NCBI RefSeq assembly: GCF_022921095.1
Contig: NZ_CP095053.1
Coordinates: 3,514,501 to 3,578,500 of the forward strand
From: Hymenobacter aerilatus
GTDB lineage: Bacteria; Bacteroidota; Bacteroidia; Cytophagales; Hymenobacteraceae
Length of the DNA: 64,000 nucleotides
Reading direction: 5' to 3'
Positions 33,766 through 41,704 of the stretch are shown in pieces; positions within the stretch are counted from its first letter, which is position 1; every line of letters starts with the position of its first letter. The translations under genes and the position numbers were made by a program. A model generated the notes under the pieces. It saw only the letters and a list, made by a program, of their open reading frames with translations. It did not search any database and was not told the DNA's origin.

Positions 33766-35040
33766 ATGAGTACTAAGCTGCGTCTTATCATCCTGAGCTT
33801 TTTACAGTTCTTTATCTGGGGCTCGTGGCTGATAACCATCGGAGCCTATTGGTTTCAAACCAAACAATGGTCGGGGGCGCAGTTCGGCGCTATCTTCTCT
33901 ACTATGGGCATTGCCTCCATTTTTATGCCCTCGCTGATGGGCATTGTGGCGGATAAGTACATTAATGCGGAGAAGCTGTACGGCGTGTTGCACCTGCTGG
34001 GCGGGGCCGTACTCTTCACTATTCCGTGGGTTACAGACCCCGGCATGTTCTTCTGGGTGATTCTGCTGAACATGATTTTCTACATGCCTACCCTGTCGCT
34101 GTCCATTGCCGTGTCGTACTCGGTGCTGAAGCGCGAGGGGCTGGATGTGGTGAAAGACTACCCTCCTATTCGGGTGTGGGGCACTATCGGTTTCATCGTG
34201 GCCATGTGGACGGTGAGCTTGCTGGGCTTCGAGAAATCGGCTAACCAGTTCTACGTGGCGGCCGGCGCAGCGCTGCTGCTGGGGTTGTACGCTTTCACCC
34301 TACCTAAGTGCCCACCCACAGCCCAGGATGCGCCCAGTCGCTCTTTGGTAGAAATACTGGGCTTGAAGTCGTTTGCCCTGCTGCGCGACACCAAGATGGC
34401 AACCTTCTTCCTGTTTGCCTTGCTGCTGGGTGCGGCCTTACAGCTCACCAACGCCTACGGCGACACCTTCCTGCATGATTTCGACCAAGTACCGGCCTAT
34501 CAGAACACGCTCACGGTACGCTACCCGGCTATCATCATGTCGATTTCGCAGATTTCGGAAACGCTGTTTATCCTGGCTATTCCCTTCTTTTTGCGGCGTT
34601 TTGGCATCAAGCAGGTGATGTTCTTCAGCATGATTGCCTGGGTACTGCGCTTCGGGCTGTTTGCCTACGGCAACCCCGGCTCAGGCCTTTGGATGATCAT
34701 CCTGTCGTGTATTGTCTACGGCATGGCCTTTGACTTCTTCAACATCTCCGGCTCCTTGTTCGTGGAAACGCAAACGGCTCCAAGTATCCGAGCTAGTGCG
34801 CAAGGTTTGTTTATGATGATGACCAACGGCTTTGGGGCCGTGCTGGGCAGTTCCATCAGTGGCATCGTGATTCAGAAGTACTTTACCGCAGCCGATGGCA
34901 CTAAAGACTGGCACAGCATCTGGATAACATTTGCGCTCTATGCGCTGGTTATTGCCGTGCTGTTTGTGCTGCTTTTCAAGCATAAACACGACCCGCAGGC
35001 AGTTGGAAATGAATATTCTGAGCCGGCAGTAGCAGCATAA
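33766..35040 (+). CDS. nupG: Nucleoside:H+ symporter, NupG type
   Basis: 424 residues, twelve membrane helices, MFS family. The start LIILSFLQFFIWGSWLITIG, and PPIRVWGTIGFI, MSISQISETLFILAIPFFL and GMAFDFFNISGSLFVE closely match E. coli NupG. Imports nucleosides into the cytoplasm. tdk and ndk in this window would act on its products. A AAA ATPase gene follows at 30 bp. Confidence 0.93.
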   Translation: MSTKLRLIILSFLQFFIWGSWLITIGAYWFQTKQWSGAQFGAIFSTMGIASIFMPSLMGIVADKYINAEKLYGVLHLLGGAVLFTIPWVTDPGMFFWVILLNMIFYMPTLSLSIAVSYSVLKREGLDVVKDYPPIRVWGTIGFIVAMWTVSLLGFEKSANQFYVAAGAALLLGLYAFTLPKCPPTAQDAPSRSLVEILGLKSFALLRDTKMATFFLFALLLGAALQLTNAYGDTFLHDFDQVPAYQNTLTVRYPAIIMSISQISETLFILAIPFFLRRFGIKQVMFFSMIAWVLRFGLFAYGNPGSGLWMIILSCIVYGMAFDFFNISGSLFVETQTAPSIRASAQGLFMMMTNGFGAVLGSSISGIVIQKYFTAADGTKDWHSIWITFALYALVIAVLFVLLFKHKHDPQAVGNEYSEPAVAA

Positions 35041-35070
35041 CATCGTTCTTCTTTTATCTCTTGCTCATTT

Positions 35071-36183
35071 ATGGCCTCTACTCCGTCCTTGACGGTTAAC
35101 CGTGACCTTTCCTCCAGCTTCGATAATTACGGCGATTTTATACCTACTGCCTGGTTTTACGCGCGCTATTACGAGCTACCTCACCGTGAGGTATATCAGC
35201 TAGCTAAAACGGAAGACCGACAGGCTATACTTGATGCCCTTACCTCAACAGAAGACCAATCTGCTGTATGCGAAACAGTGGTTATCTCAATGGACGTAGA
35301 GAGCATTAATAGTTCCCCTACCTGGATTTATTATGGGTTGTCTTTAGGAACGCATCTACTGCTCTATTTTGAGCGGCACGGTCCTTATGGTGACCAAGGA
35401 GCACAGCTTTTTTATTCAGCTAGTACTGATGATATTCTGCTGAACAAAGTACGTTCGCTCCTCACTGCTCACTTAGCAGATGAAAAAGCAGAACGAAAAC
35501 GCATTCAGGTATTCAGGCTGAGTGGTAAAGCTTTAGACTTCTCGCCCCTACCCCTTAAAATTCCTGAGCTCGATCTTACCGCCAACTATAACGACGACTT
35601 GCTGCCCGCACACGAGGCCATTGTGAAGCGTTTGCAGAAGCCTGACGATAAAGGACTCGTTATTCTGCATGGCCCACCTGGCACTGGCAAAACCAGCTAC
35701 ATCCGGCACTTATGCAGCCTCACTGATAAGCCCAAGCTATTCATCCCGCCCAATCTGGCATTGCGCATTGCCGATCCAGAGTTTATCAATCTATTACACG
35801 ATAACACCAATTCCATTCTGCTCATCGAGGATGCTGAGGAACTACTAACCAAACGCGACGCCACTGGCAGTAACGCTGTGAGCAATTTGCTTAATCTTAG
35901 CGATGGGTTACTATCGGATGGCTTTCATATCCAGATCATTTGCACTTTCAACGCCGACCTAGCCTGCATTGATAAGGCACTGCTGCGCAAGGGTAGGCTT
36001 ATTGCCTCCTACGCCTTCGAGGCGCTGGCGCAACCCAAGGCTCAGGCGCTGGCTACCTCACTCGGTCAAACTACGCCCGTAACGGAGCCTATGACGCTGG
36101 CTGATATCTACAACCGGGAAGATGAGACGTTTGTCAGCGAGCCAAAAGTAACTGGTCGCATTGGCTTCGGGAGCAACAGATAA
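35071..36183 (+). CDS. AAA-family ATPase of unknown target
   Basis: 370 residues. The N-terminal ~165 residues have no recognised domain. The C-terminal AAA core has Walker A HGPPGTGKTSY near residue 201, Walker B SILLIEDAEELL, sensor 1 ICTFNAD and an arginine at RKGRL. The AAA core resembles the BCS1/CDC48 type. The gene is less GC-rich than its neighbours and lies 30 bp behind nupG, so it may share its transcript. Substrate unknown. Confidence 0.8.
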   Translation: MASTPSLTVNRDLSSSFDNYGDFIPTAWFYARYYELPHREVYQLAKTEDRQAILDALTSTEDQSAVCETVVISMDVESINSSPTWIYYGLSLGTHLLLYFERHGPYGDQGAQLFYSASTDDILLNKVRSLLTAHLADEKAERKRIQVFRLSGKALDFSPLPLKIPELDLTANYNDDLLPAHEAIVKRLQKPDDKGLVILHGPPGTGKTSYIRHLCSLTDKPKLFIPPNLALRIADPEFINLLHDNTNSILLIEDAEELLTKRDATGSNAVSNLLNLSDGLLSDGFHIQIICTFNADLACIDKALLRKGRLIASYAFEALAQPKAQALATSLGQTTPVTEPMTLADIYNREDETFVSEPKVTGRIGFGSNR

Positions 36184-36235
36184 CTGCTCGACAGTATAAA
36201 ATAAGTTTATTTTTAGCCTAAAAGTAGTCCATCAA

Positions 36236-36270
36236 AAAAACCCGCATTACAACCTGTAATGCGGGTTTTT
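36236..36270. terminator. Bidirectional intrinsic terminator
   Basis: A 16-bp perfect stem, AAAAACCCGCATTACA with its complement, loop ACC, A/T tracts on either side. Shared by the AAA ATPase and ndk genes. Confidence 0.9.
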
Positions 36271-36291
36271 AGTGTTGCTGCGCGAGTGAGC

Positions 36292-36711
36292 TTAGAATTG
36301 CTCGTCGGCAGGGAAATAGAAGTCGCCTTCGATCTGAGCGTTTTCGTCGGAGTCCGAACCGTGTACGGCGTTGGCTTCGATGCTCTTAGCGTACTTTTTC
36401 CGGATGGTGCCTTCCTCAGCGTTGGCGGGGTTGGTAGCACCAATCAGCGTGCGGAAATCAGCCACAGCGTTGTCTTTTTCCAGGATAGCCGCCACAATGG
36501 GGCCCGACGACATATACTTCACCAGATCCTGGTAGAAGGGACGCTCCTTATGTACTTCGTAGAATTTGCCGGCGCGCTCGGGCGTCAGCTGTACTTTCTT
36601 CAGGGCCACAATGCGGAAGCCACCGGCTTCAATCATTTGCAGGATGCCACCAATGTGGTTGTCCTGCACGGCATCGGGCTTAATCATGGTGAACGTGCGG
36701 TTGGTTGCCAT
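36292..36711 (-). CDS. ndk: Nucleoside diphosphate kinase
   Basis: 139 residues from the ATG ending at 36711 ([15 protein letters not shown]); the longer frame adds 53 non-conserved residues. The catalytic histidine is H117 in NAVHGSDS, and KPDAV and [14 protein letters not shown] are family motifs. It transfers phosphate among nucleoside di- and triphosphates. Divergent from the DHH phosphoesterase gene. Confidence 0.96.
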   Translation of the reverse strand: MATNRTFTMIKPDAVQDNHIGGILQMIEAGGFRIVALKKVQLTPERAGKFYEVHKERPFYQDLVKYMSSGPIVAAILEKDNAVADFRTLIGATNPANAEEGTIRKKYAKSIEANAVHGSDSDENAQIEGDFYFPADEQF

Positions 36712-36992
36712 ACGATTCAGGGTCAAAGGGTAAGGGTAGGAAAGTAGAAAACCGCCACGGCGGTTTGTGGGCGCAAAAGTAGAAGTATCTAGCGAGAGTT
36801 GCGGAGCTGCACCGAATAAATCCTGCGGGGCACCTTTTACGTAGCGGCGGCGTTTGACCGTATCCGACACGCTCAGGCGCTCCTATTTTGAGAGTCGGGC
36901 GGGCCGTTTCGTTGCAATTCCGGAATTTTTCCGACTTTTGCCGCCTTGTTTACGTCGTAAAATACCGACTTTCAGCCATCTAGTAGTAGGCA

Positions 36993-38036
36993 ATGTCCAC
37001 AATTACCGCCCTGCAAGAGCTGCTCGCGCAACCCCGGCAGATTTTCATTACGACCCATCATAAACCCGACGCCGACGCCCTAGGCTCGTCGCTGGCCATG
37101 ATGGGGTATCTTCGCAAGAAAGGCCACCACGTCACGGTGGTTACGCCTTCCGACTACCCCGATTTCCTGGCTTGGATGCCCGGCAACGAGGATGTCATCA
37201 TCTACGAGCGGGACCAGAACGACGCCCAGGTGCGCGACCTTATCAACAAAGCGGAGGTGATTTTCTGTCTGGATTTCTCCTGTCTTAACCGCATTGCGGA
37301 GATGGGCGAGTACATCCGGCACGCGCCCGGCACCAAGGTGCTCATCGACCATCACCAGGAGCCCGAGAACTTCGCCGATCTGGATTTTTCTAATTCCAGC
37401 GCGGCAGCAGCTTCGGAGCTGGTGTTTGAGGTAATCCGCGACCTAGGCGACCAAGATTTGATTGACGTGGGTATTGGCGAGTGCCTGTATGCGGGTATCA
37501 TGACCGATACGGGCTCGTTCCGCCACCCCAGCACTTCGCGCAATGTGCACCTGATTATTGCCGAGTTGCTCGACGCTGGCATCGACCTTTCGGCCGTACA
37601 CCGCCGCATCTACGACTCGCACTCCGAAATGCGCCTGCGCTTCCTGGGCTTTGTGCTAAAGGACAAGCTCACGGTGCTGCGCGAGTACAACACGGCCTAC
37701 ATTGCCATCACGCAGGACGAGCTACGCCAGTACCAGTCTAAAACCGGCGACACAGAAGGCCTCGTCAACTTTGCCTTGAGCATCGAAGGGGTAGTATTCG
37801 CTGCCATTCTCATTGATCGGGGCTCAGCTGTGAAGATTTCCTTCCGCTCAGTGGGCGATTTTTCGGTCAGCAACTTCTCACGCCAGCATTTTGGGGGTGG
37901 CGGCCACCATAATGCTGCCGGTGGCGTCAGCTACGACTCGCTCGATAACACCGTGCAGCGCTTCATCGACTTATTGCCGCAGTATCAGGCTCAACTAGTG
38001 ACGGCTCCTTTAGTAGTTGCGCCCCGTTCGGCGTAA
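36993..38036 (+). CDS. DHH-family phosphoesterase, NrnA-like
   Basis: 347 residues. The DHH part has HHKPDADALGSSLAM near residue 17, DFSCLNR and LIDHHQEPENF; the DHHA1 part ends with the GGGGHHNAAGG motif. NrnA-type enzymes degrade nanoRNA and pAp. Together with FKBP genes behind it and ndk in front, this is a recurrent Bacteroidetes arrangement to my knowledge, but the link is not functional by itself. Confidence 0.9.
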   Translation: MSTITALQELLAQPRQIFITTHHKPDADALGSSLAMMGYLRKKGHHVTVVTPSDYPDFLAWMPGNEDVIIYERDQNDAQVRDLINKAEVIFCLDFSCLNRIAEMGEYIRHAPGTKVLIDHHQEPENFADLDFSNSSAAAASELVFEVIRDLGDQDLIDVGIGECLYAGIMTDTGSFRHPSTSRNVHLIIAELLDAGIDLSAVHRRIYDSHSEMRLRFLGFVLKDKLTVLREYNTAYIAITQDELRQYQSKTGDTEGLVNFALSIEGVVFAAILIDRGSAVKISFRSVGDFSVSNFSRQHFGGGGHHNAAGGVSYDSLDNTVQRFIDLLPQYQAQLVTAPLVVAPRSA

Positions 38037-38074
38037 CTTGCCCGAAATTCTCTTTTCTAACTCTACCTTACTCA

Positions 38075-39040
38075 ATGCTTTCTCAACGCATTTCTTTGAG
38101 TCTGGCCCTGGCGGCCGGCTTTCTGGGCCTCGCCTCCTGCAACAAGGGCGGTGGCGATTTTCAGAAGACCAAGTCTGGTATCGAATACAAAATCTTCAAG
38201 AAGGTAGGCAACAAGTACGAGCCCCGCGAAGTAGCCGTTACCGGCGACCCTACCTACAAAGAGCGCATTGGCAAGATCATGGGCTTACACATTGAGTACC
38301 GTACTGCCAAAGACTCGGTGCTGATGAGCTCGCGCGTGCAGCGCATGGGCATCCCCGCACCGTTCCCGCTGGACTCGGTGCAGCAGAAAGGTGCTGAGGC
38401 CGAAGCCTTTGCTATGCTACAGCCCGGCGACTCGGCCGTATTCAAGTTCAACGCCGACACGCTGGCGATGAAGAACTCGGGCCGTCCGGCCCCGCCTTTC
38501 ATCAAGAAGCAGGGCAACACCATTACGATGCTGGTGAAGGCCGAGAAGGTGCAGACTCGCGACGAGGCCATGGCCGACCAGCAGAAGCAGATGATGGATG
38601 CGCAAGTGAAAATGCAGGCGCACGCCAAAGAGCAGTTGAAAAAGGATGATGTAATTCTTCAGGAATACATCAAGAAGAACAACCTCACGGCCGAGCGCGA
38701 CACTTCGGGCGTGTACTATGTTATTACGCAGCGCGGCAGCGGTGCCAAGCCCAGCACAGGTCAGACCGTATCGGTGCAGTACCGCGGCACGTTGCTCAAC
38801 GGCAAAGAGTTTGACTCTTCTGCTAAGGGCAACGGTGGCAAACCGATTGAGTTTCCGTTGGGAGTAGGCCAGGTAATTCCGGGCTGGGACAAGGGCATTG
38901 CCCTGCTGCCCAAGGGTACCAAAGCTGTATTGCTGATTCCCTCGTCGCTGGCCTACGGGCAGCGCGGCGCAGGTGCCGACATCCCCGCCGATGCGCCGTT
39001 GCGCTTCGATGTGGAGTTGGTAGATGTGAAGCAACAATAG
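38075..39040 (+). CDS. FKBP-type prolyl isomerase lipoprotein, two domains
   Basis: 321 residues. A lipobox LGLASC follows the signal segment near residue 23. Residues about 30-165 appear to be a degenerate FKBP-like domain, then a Lys/Gln-rich helical linker (about 165-200), and the canonical FKBP domain with SVQYRGTLLNGKEFDSS, VIPGWDKGI and IPSSLAYGQRG. It folds exported proteins at the envelope; similar lipoproteins (GldI) support gliding motility in Flavobacterium. First of four tandem FKBP genes. Confidence 0.9.
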   Translation: MLSQRISLSLALAAGFLGLASCNKGGGDFQKTKSGIEYKIFKKVGNKYEPREVAVTGDPTYKERIGKIMGLHIEYRTAKDSVLMSSRVQRMGIPAPFPLDSVQQKGAEAEAFAMLQPGDSAVFKFNADTLAMKNSGRPAPPFIKKQGNTITMLVKAEKVQTRDEAMADQQKQMMDAQVKMQAHAKEQLKKDDVILQEYIKKNNLTAERDTSGVYYVITQRGSGAKPSTGQTVSVQYRGTLLNGKEFDSSAKGNGGKPIEFPLGVGQVIPGWDKGIALLPKGTKAVLLIPSSLAYGQRGAGADIPADAPLRFDVELVDVKQQ

Positions 39041-39042
39041 GT

Positions 39043-39081
39043 AAATAACCGCCGCCGGATGCAACCCGGCGGCGGTTATTT
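39043..39081. terminator. Hairpin between FKBP genes 1 and 2
   Basis: A 16-bp stem (39043-39058 with 39066-39081) with GC-rich core, followed by TTTC. It lies 14 bp before the second FKBP start and may weaken read-through in the array. Confidence 0.8.
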
Positions 39082-39094
39082 TTCTCTTACTGGT

Positions 39095-39637
39095 ATGATG
39101 ACTACATTTTCTTTCTTCCGCGCCTCGCGCTTTGTACTCGGCTTGCTGGTGTTGCTGCTGAGCGTTTCGTCTTGTTTGAATAACAACAATGACAACGACG
39201 ATTATCTGGCTGATTTGGAACGCCAGGCTGCCCAAGCCAAGATAGACGACGAAGCCACCATTCAGAAGTATCTGGCTGACAACAAGATCAAAAAGTTCGA
39301 CAAGCGCACTTCGGGTTTGTATTTTGTGCAGGACAGCACGGCCCTAGGCACCGGCGACATGCCAAAGGCTGGCCAAACCGTATCGGTACGCTATACAGGC
39401 TACTTCTTCAGCACGCCGCCCAAGGCATTCGATGCTTCTGGCTCTACCCCCTTCCAATTCACGATCGGCATCGGCCGGGTAATTGCAGGCTGGGATGAAG
39501 GCATTGCGCTGATGCGCAAAGGCAGTAAGGCTACCCTGCTTGTGCCGTCGGCGCTGGCTTACGGGGTGTTTGGTTACTCTACTATCCCGCCAAATACGCC
39601 GCTGCGCTTCGAGGTAGAGCTGATTGATATCAAATAA
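39095..39637 (+). CDS. FKBP-type isomerase lipoprotein, second of four
   Basis: 180 residues from the ATG at 39095 (39098 is equally possible). A signal segment ends with lipobox SVSSC near residue 26, followed by acidic Asn/Asp linker. One FKBP domain has SVRYTGYFFSTPPKAFDAS, VIAGWDEGIALM and VPSALAYG. Substrate-binding aromatics are largely present, so catalysis is possible. A coiled linker EIQKYLADNKIK-like segment (ATIQKYLADNKIKKF) is shared with the other copies. Confidence 0.88.
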   Translation: MMTTFSFFRASRFVLGLLVLLLSVSSCLNNNNDNDDYLADLERQAAQAKIDDEATIQKYLADNKIKKFDKRTSGLYFVQDSTALGTGDMPKAGQTVSVRYTGYFFSTPPKAFDASGSTPFQFTIGIGRVIAGWDEGIALMRKGSKATLLVPSALAYGVFGYSTIPPNTPLRFEVELIDIK

Positions 39638-39671
39638 GCCCCTACCCCACTCATTTATTTTGTTTTTCCAG

Positions 39672-40244
39672 ATGATACGACATTTCCTGCATCGGTTGTT
39701 GTTCTGTGGTGCGCTGCTGGCCTCTGCCGGCAGCGCTACGGTGCTTTCCGGCTGCAACACCACGCCCAGCTACCTCAAACAATACGAAGAGCACCGCGAG
39801 CAGCAGAAGACGCTGGATGATGCTTCGATTATGAAGTATCTCACGGACAACAACATCAAAAACTACACCCGCACCGAATCGGGTTTGTATTTGGTGCCAG
39901 TTACGGACGCTCCCGCCGGTGCAACCACGATTGAAAAAGGCCAACGGGTAGAAACGCAGTACATCGGCAAGTTTATCAACGACGGGGTGCTGGGCACTAC
40001 TTTCGACAGCTCTTACGATAACCGTACGCCTTGCCAGTGCTTTCAGGTGGTGGCCGGTGATGGCAGCGTAATTAAAGGTTGGGATGAGGCATTGCTGCTC
40101 ATGAAGCCCGGCGACCGGAAGCTCTTGCTGATTCCTTCTGGATTAGCCTATGGGTTCAACGATGGTACCAGTGCGCCTCCGGCCAACATTGGTCCCGACC
40201 GGGTACTACAGTTTGATATGATTGTAACCAAGCGCATCAACTAG
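39672..40244 (+). CDS. FKBP-type isomerase lipoprotein, third of four
   Basis: 190 residues from the ATG at 39672. Lipobox VLSGC near residue 30. The shared linker appears as SIMKYLTDNNIKNYTRTESGLY, followed by an FKBP domain with VIKGWDEALLLM and IPSGLAYG. A CQC pair (PCQCFQVV) lies in the substrate-lining strand and is not in the paralogues. Begins 34 bp behind copy 2, so co-transcription is likely. Confidence 0.87.
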   Translation: MIRHFLHRLLFCGALLASAGSATVLSGCNTTPSYLKQYEEHREQQKTLDDASIMKYLTDNNIKNYTRTESGLYLVPVTDAPAGATTIEKGQRVETQYIGKFINDGVLGTTFDSSYDNRTPCQCFQVVAGDGSVIKGWDEALLLMKPGDRKLLLIPSGLAYGFNDGTSAPPANIGPDRVLQFDMIVTKRIN

Positions 40245-40250
40245 CAGCGC

Positions 40251-40700
40251 ATGGTAGCACGGTGTTGGTGGGGCTATTGGTTGTGCCTAAGTCTGTTTTT
40301 TAGCGTTCAAGCCGTTGCAGCCCAAGCGCCACTGGCTGATACAGTACGAACTGCTAGCGGCTTGCGTTACCTGATTACAACTCCCGGTGCCGGCCTTACC
40401 CCTCAACCTGGCAATAAGCTGGTAGTGGAATACTCTGGCTTTTTGCCCAACGGCAAAGTGTTCGATTCTTCGGCGGTAGATGGGCATCCGTTGCGCCTGC
40501 GGGTAGGGCGCGGCGAGGTCATCAGGGGTTGGGATGAGGTGCTTTTATTATTACCCGCTGGCACCCGTGCCCGCGTTTGGATTCCGGCCGCGCTGGCCTA
40601 CGGTGCCAAAGGAGCCCGCGACCCCGACGACGATACCCGTTACCTCATCCCGCCCAACACTGACTTGGTGTTTGACCTGACAGTGGTGAAGGTGCGGTAA
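40251..40700 (+). CDS. FKBP-type isomerase, exported, fourth of four
   Basis: 149 residues. The N-terminal signal (WWGYWLCLSLFFSVQAVAAQA) has no lipobox, so this copy is periplasmic or secreted rather than lipid-anchored. It is reduced to a bare FKBP domain, beginning ASGLRYLITTPG, with EYSGFLPNGKVFDSSAVDG, VIRGWDEVLLLL, IPAALAYGAKG and IPPNTDLVFDLTVV. It starts 6 bp after copy 3 stops, strong evidence for one transcript. Confidence 0.88.
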   Translation: MVARCWWGYWLCLSLFFSVQAVAAQAPLADTVRTASGLRYLITTPGAGLTPQPGNKLVVEYSGFLPNGKVFDSSAVDGHPLRLRVGRGEVIRGWDEVLLLLPAGTRARVWIPAALAYGAKGARDPDDDTRYLIPPNTDLVFDLTVVKVR

Positions 40701-40706
40701 CGTAAA

Positions 40707-40812
40707 CCTGTCCTCCTGAACGCAGTGAAGGACCTTTTCACGGCAGAACGACTGACGTAATAACGACTCGTTCTACCGTGATAAGGTCCTTCACTGCGTT
40801 CAGGAGGACAGG
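40707..40812. repeat. Dispersed inverted repeat, family A copy 3
   Basis: 37-bp arms (40707-40743 and 40776-40812) with one mismatch. Ends CCTGTCCTCCTGAACG / GGACAGG: the CAT of the other copies is CCT in both arms, another compensatory pair. It starts 6 bp after the FKBP stop and lies between converging FKBP and recO genes, possibly acting as their terminator. Confidence 0.87.
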
Positions 40813-40852
40813 TAGTTTTTACTCACTACTTACCATTTCACTATTTTACCGT

Positions 40853-41575
40853 TTACTCCGCCAGCACTTCCGATAGCACAGCCAGGGAGCGGACGTCGCC
40901 TAGGTGCTCGATGTGGAGCTGATAGTAGCGAATAAGCAAGTTGAGCAACTCACGGCGCACCCGGCCGTTGGGTACGGAAGCATTTGTAGGGTCGTGCAGT
41001 AGCTCATCGAAATACTGGTCGAACTCCTGGAAGCGCAGAGCAGTGGGCGTGCTGGTGCCACCACTGGTAGCCGGTGCTGCCGAGGCAAACGCTACCTGCG
41101 TGGTAATCTCCTGCCCCGACTCTATCCCAAATCCTAGGTAGGAAGCTAAGCGCAGCAGAAAAATAAGGGCAAAGTTTTCGTAGCCAGTCTGTTGCTCATC
41201 AAAAGCCAGCAGGGCATCGTGTAAGAAATGAAACAGTGGCTCGTTTTCCTCCTCCTCCTGCACTACCCGCCCCACAATTTCCGATAGTACTAAGGCCACG
41301 CTGCTCTTTTGCACCTCGAACGGAATGCTACGGTAGGGCTCGGCGCAGCGGTATTCCGAAAGGCGCGTGAGGCCTCCCTGGCGTGAGGTATAGGCTACCA
41401 AATCCAGCAACGTGAAAGGCTGAAACAGCGCAATGCGCCCAGGCGGCTTGGCCTTACGCACCCCATTCACTACATACGACTGCAGCCCCAATCGCTCGGT
41501 GTATACCCGCGCAATGATGGACGTTTCGCGGTAGCGTAGGTAATTTAGAACGATACCGCGGGTTTTGATGAGCAT
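40853..41575 (-). CDS. recO: DNA repair protein RecO
   Basis: 240 residues. OB-fold start KTRGIVLNYLRYRETSIIARVYTERLGLQSYVVNGVRK, then LFQPFTLLDLVAY and a helical C-terminal domain with LRLASYLGFG. RecO loads RecA onto SSB-coated DNA with RecR. It is followed on the plus side by porZ on the same strand, with an AT-rich spacer of 129 bp. Confidence 0.93.
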   Translation of the reverse strand: MLIKTRGIVLNYLRYRETSIIARVYTERLGLQSYVVNGVRKAKPPGRIALFQPFTLLDLVAYTSRQGGLTRLSEYRCAEPYRSIPFEVQKSSVALVLSEIVGRVVQEEEENEPLFHFLHDALLAFDEQQTGYENFALIFLLRLASYLGFGIESGQEITTQVAFASAAPATSGGTSTPTALRFQEFDQYFDELLHDPTNASVPNGRVRRELLNLLIRYYQLHIEHLGDVRSLAVLSEVLAE

Positions 41576-41704
41576 GGGTTTGTTACTTAAGAAGTATGAA
41601 TTAGAAAAATAGGAATTGAGTGGTGCGACGCGAAAAGCTGTACACTTTATTCCTACTTCATATTCTTATTTGAACACGTGAGCATCTAAAGAAGGTCCTA
41701 CTTC

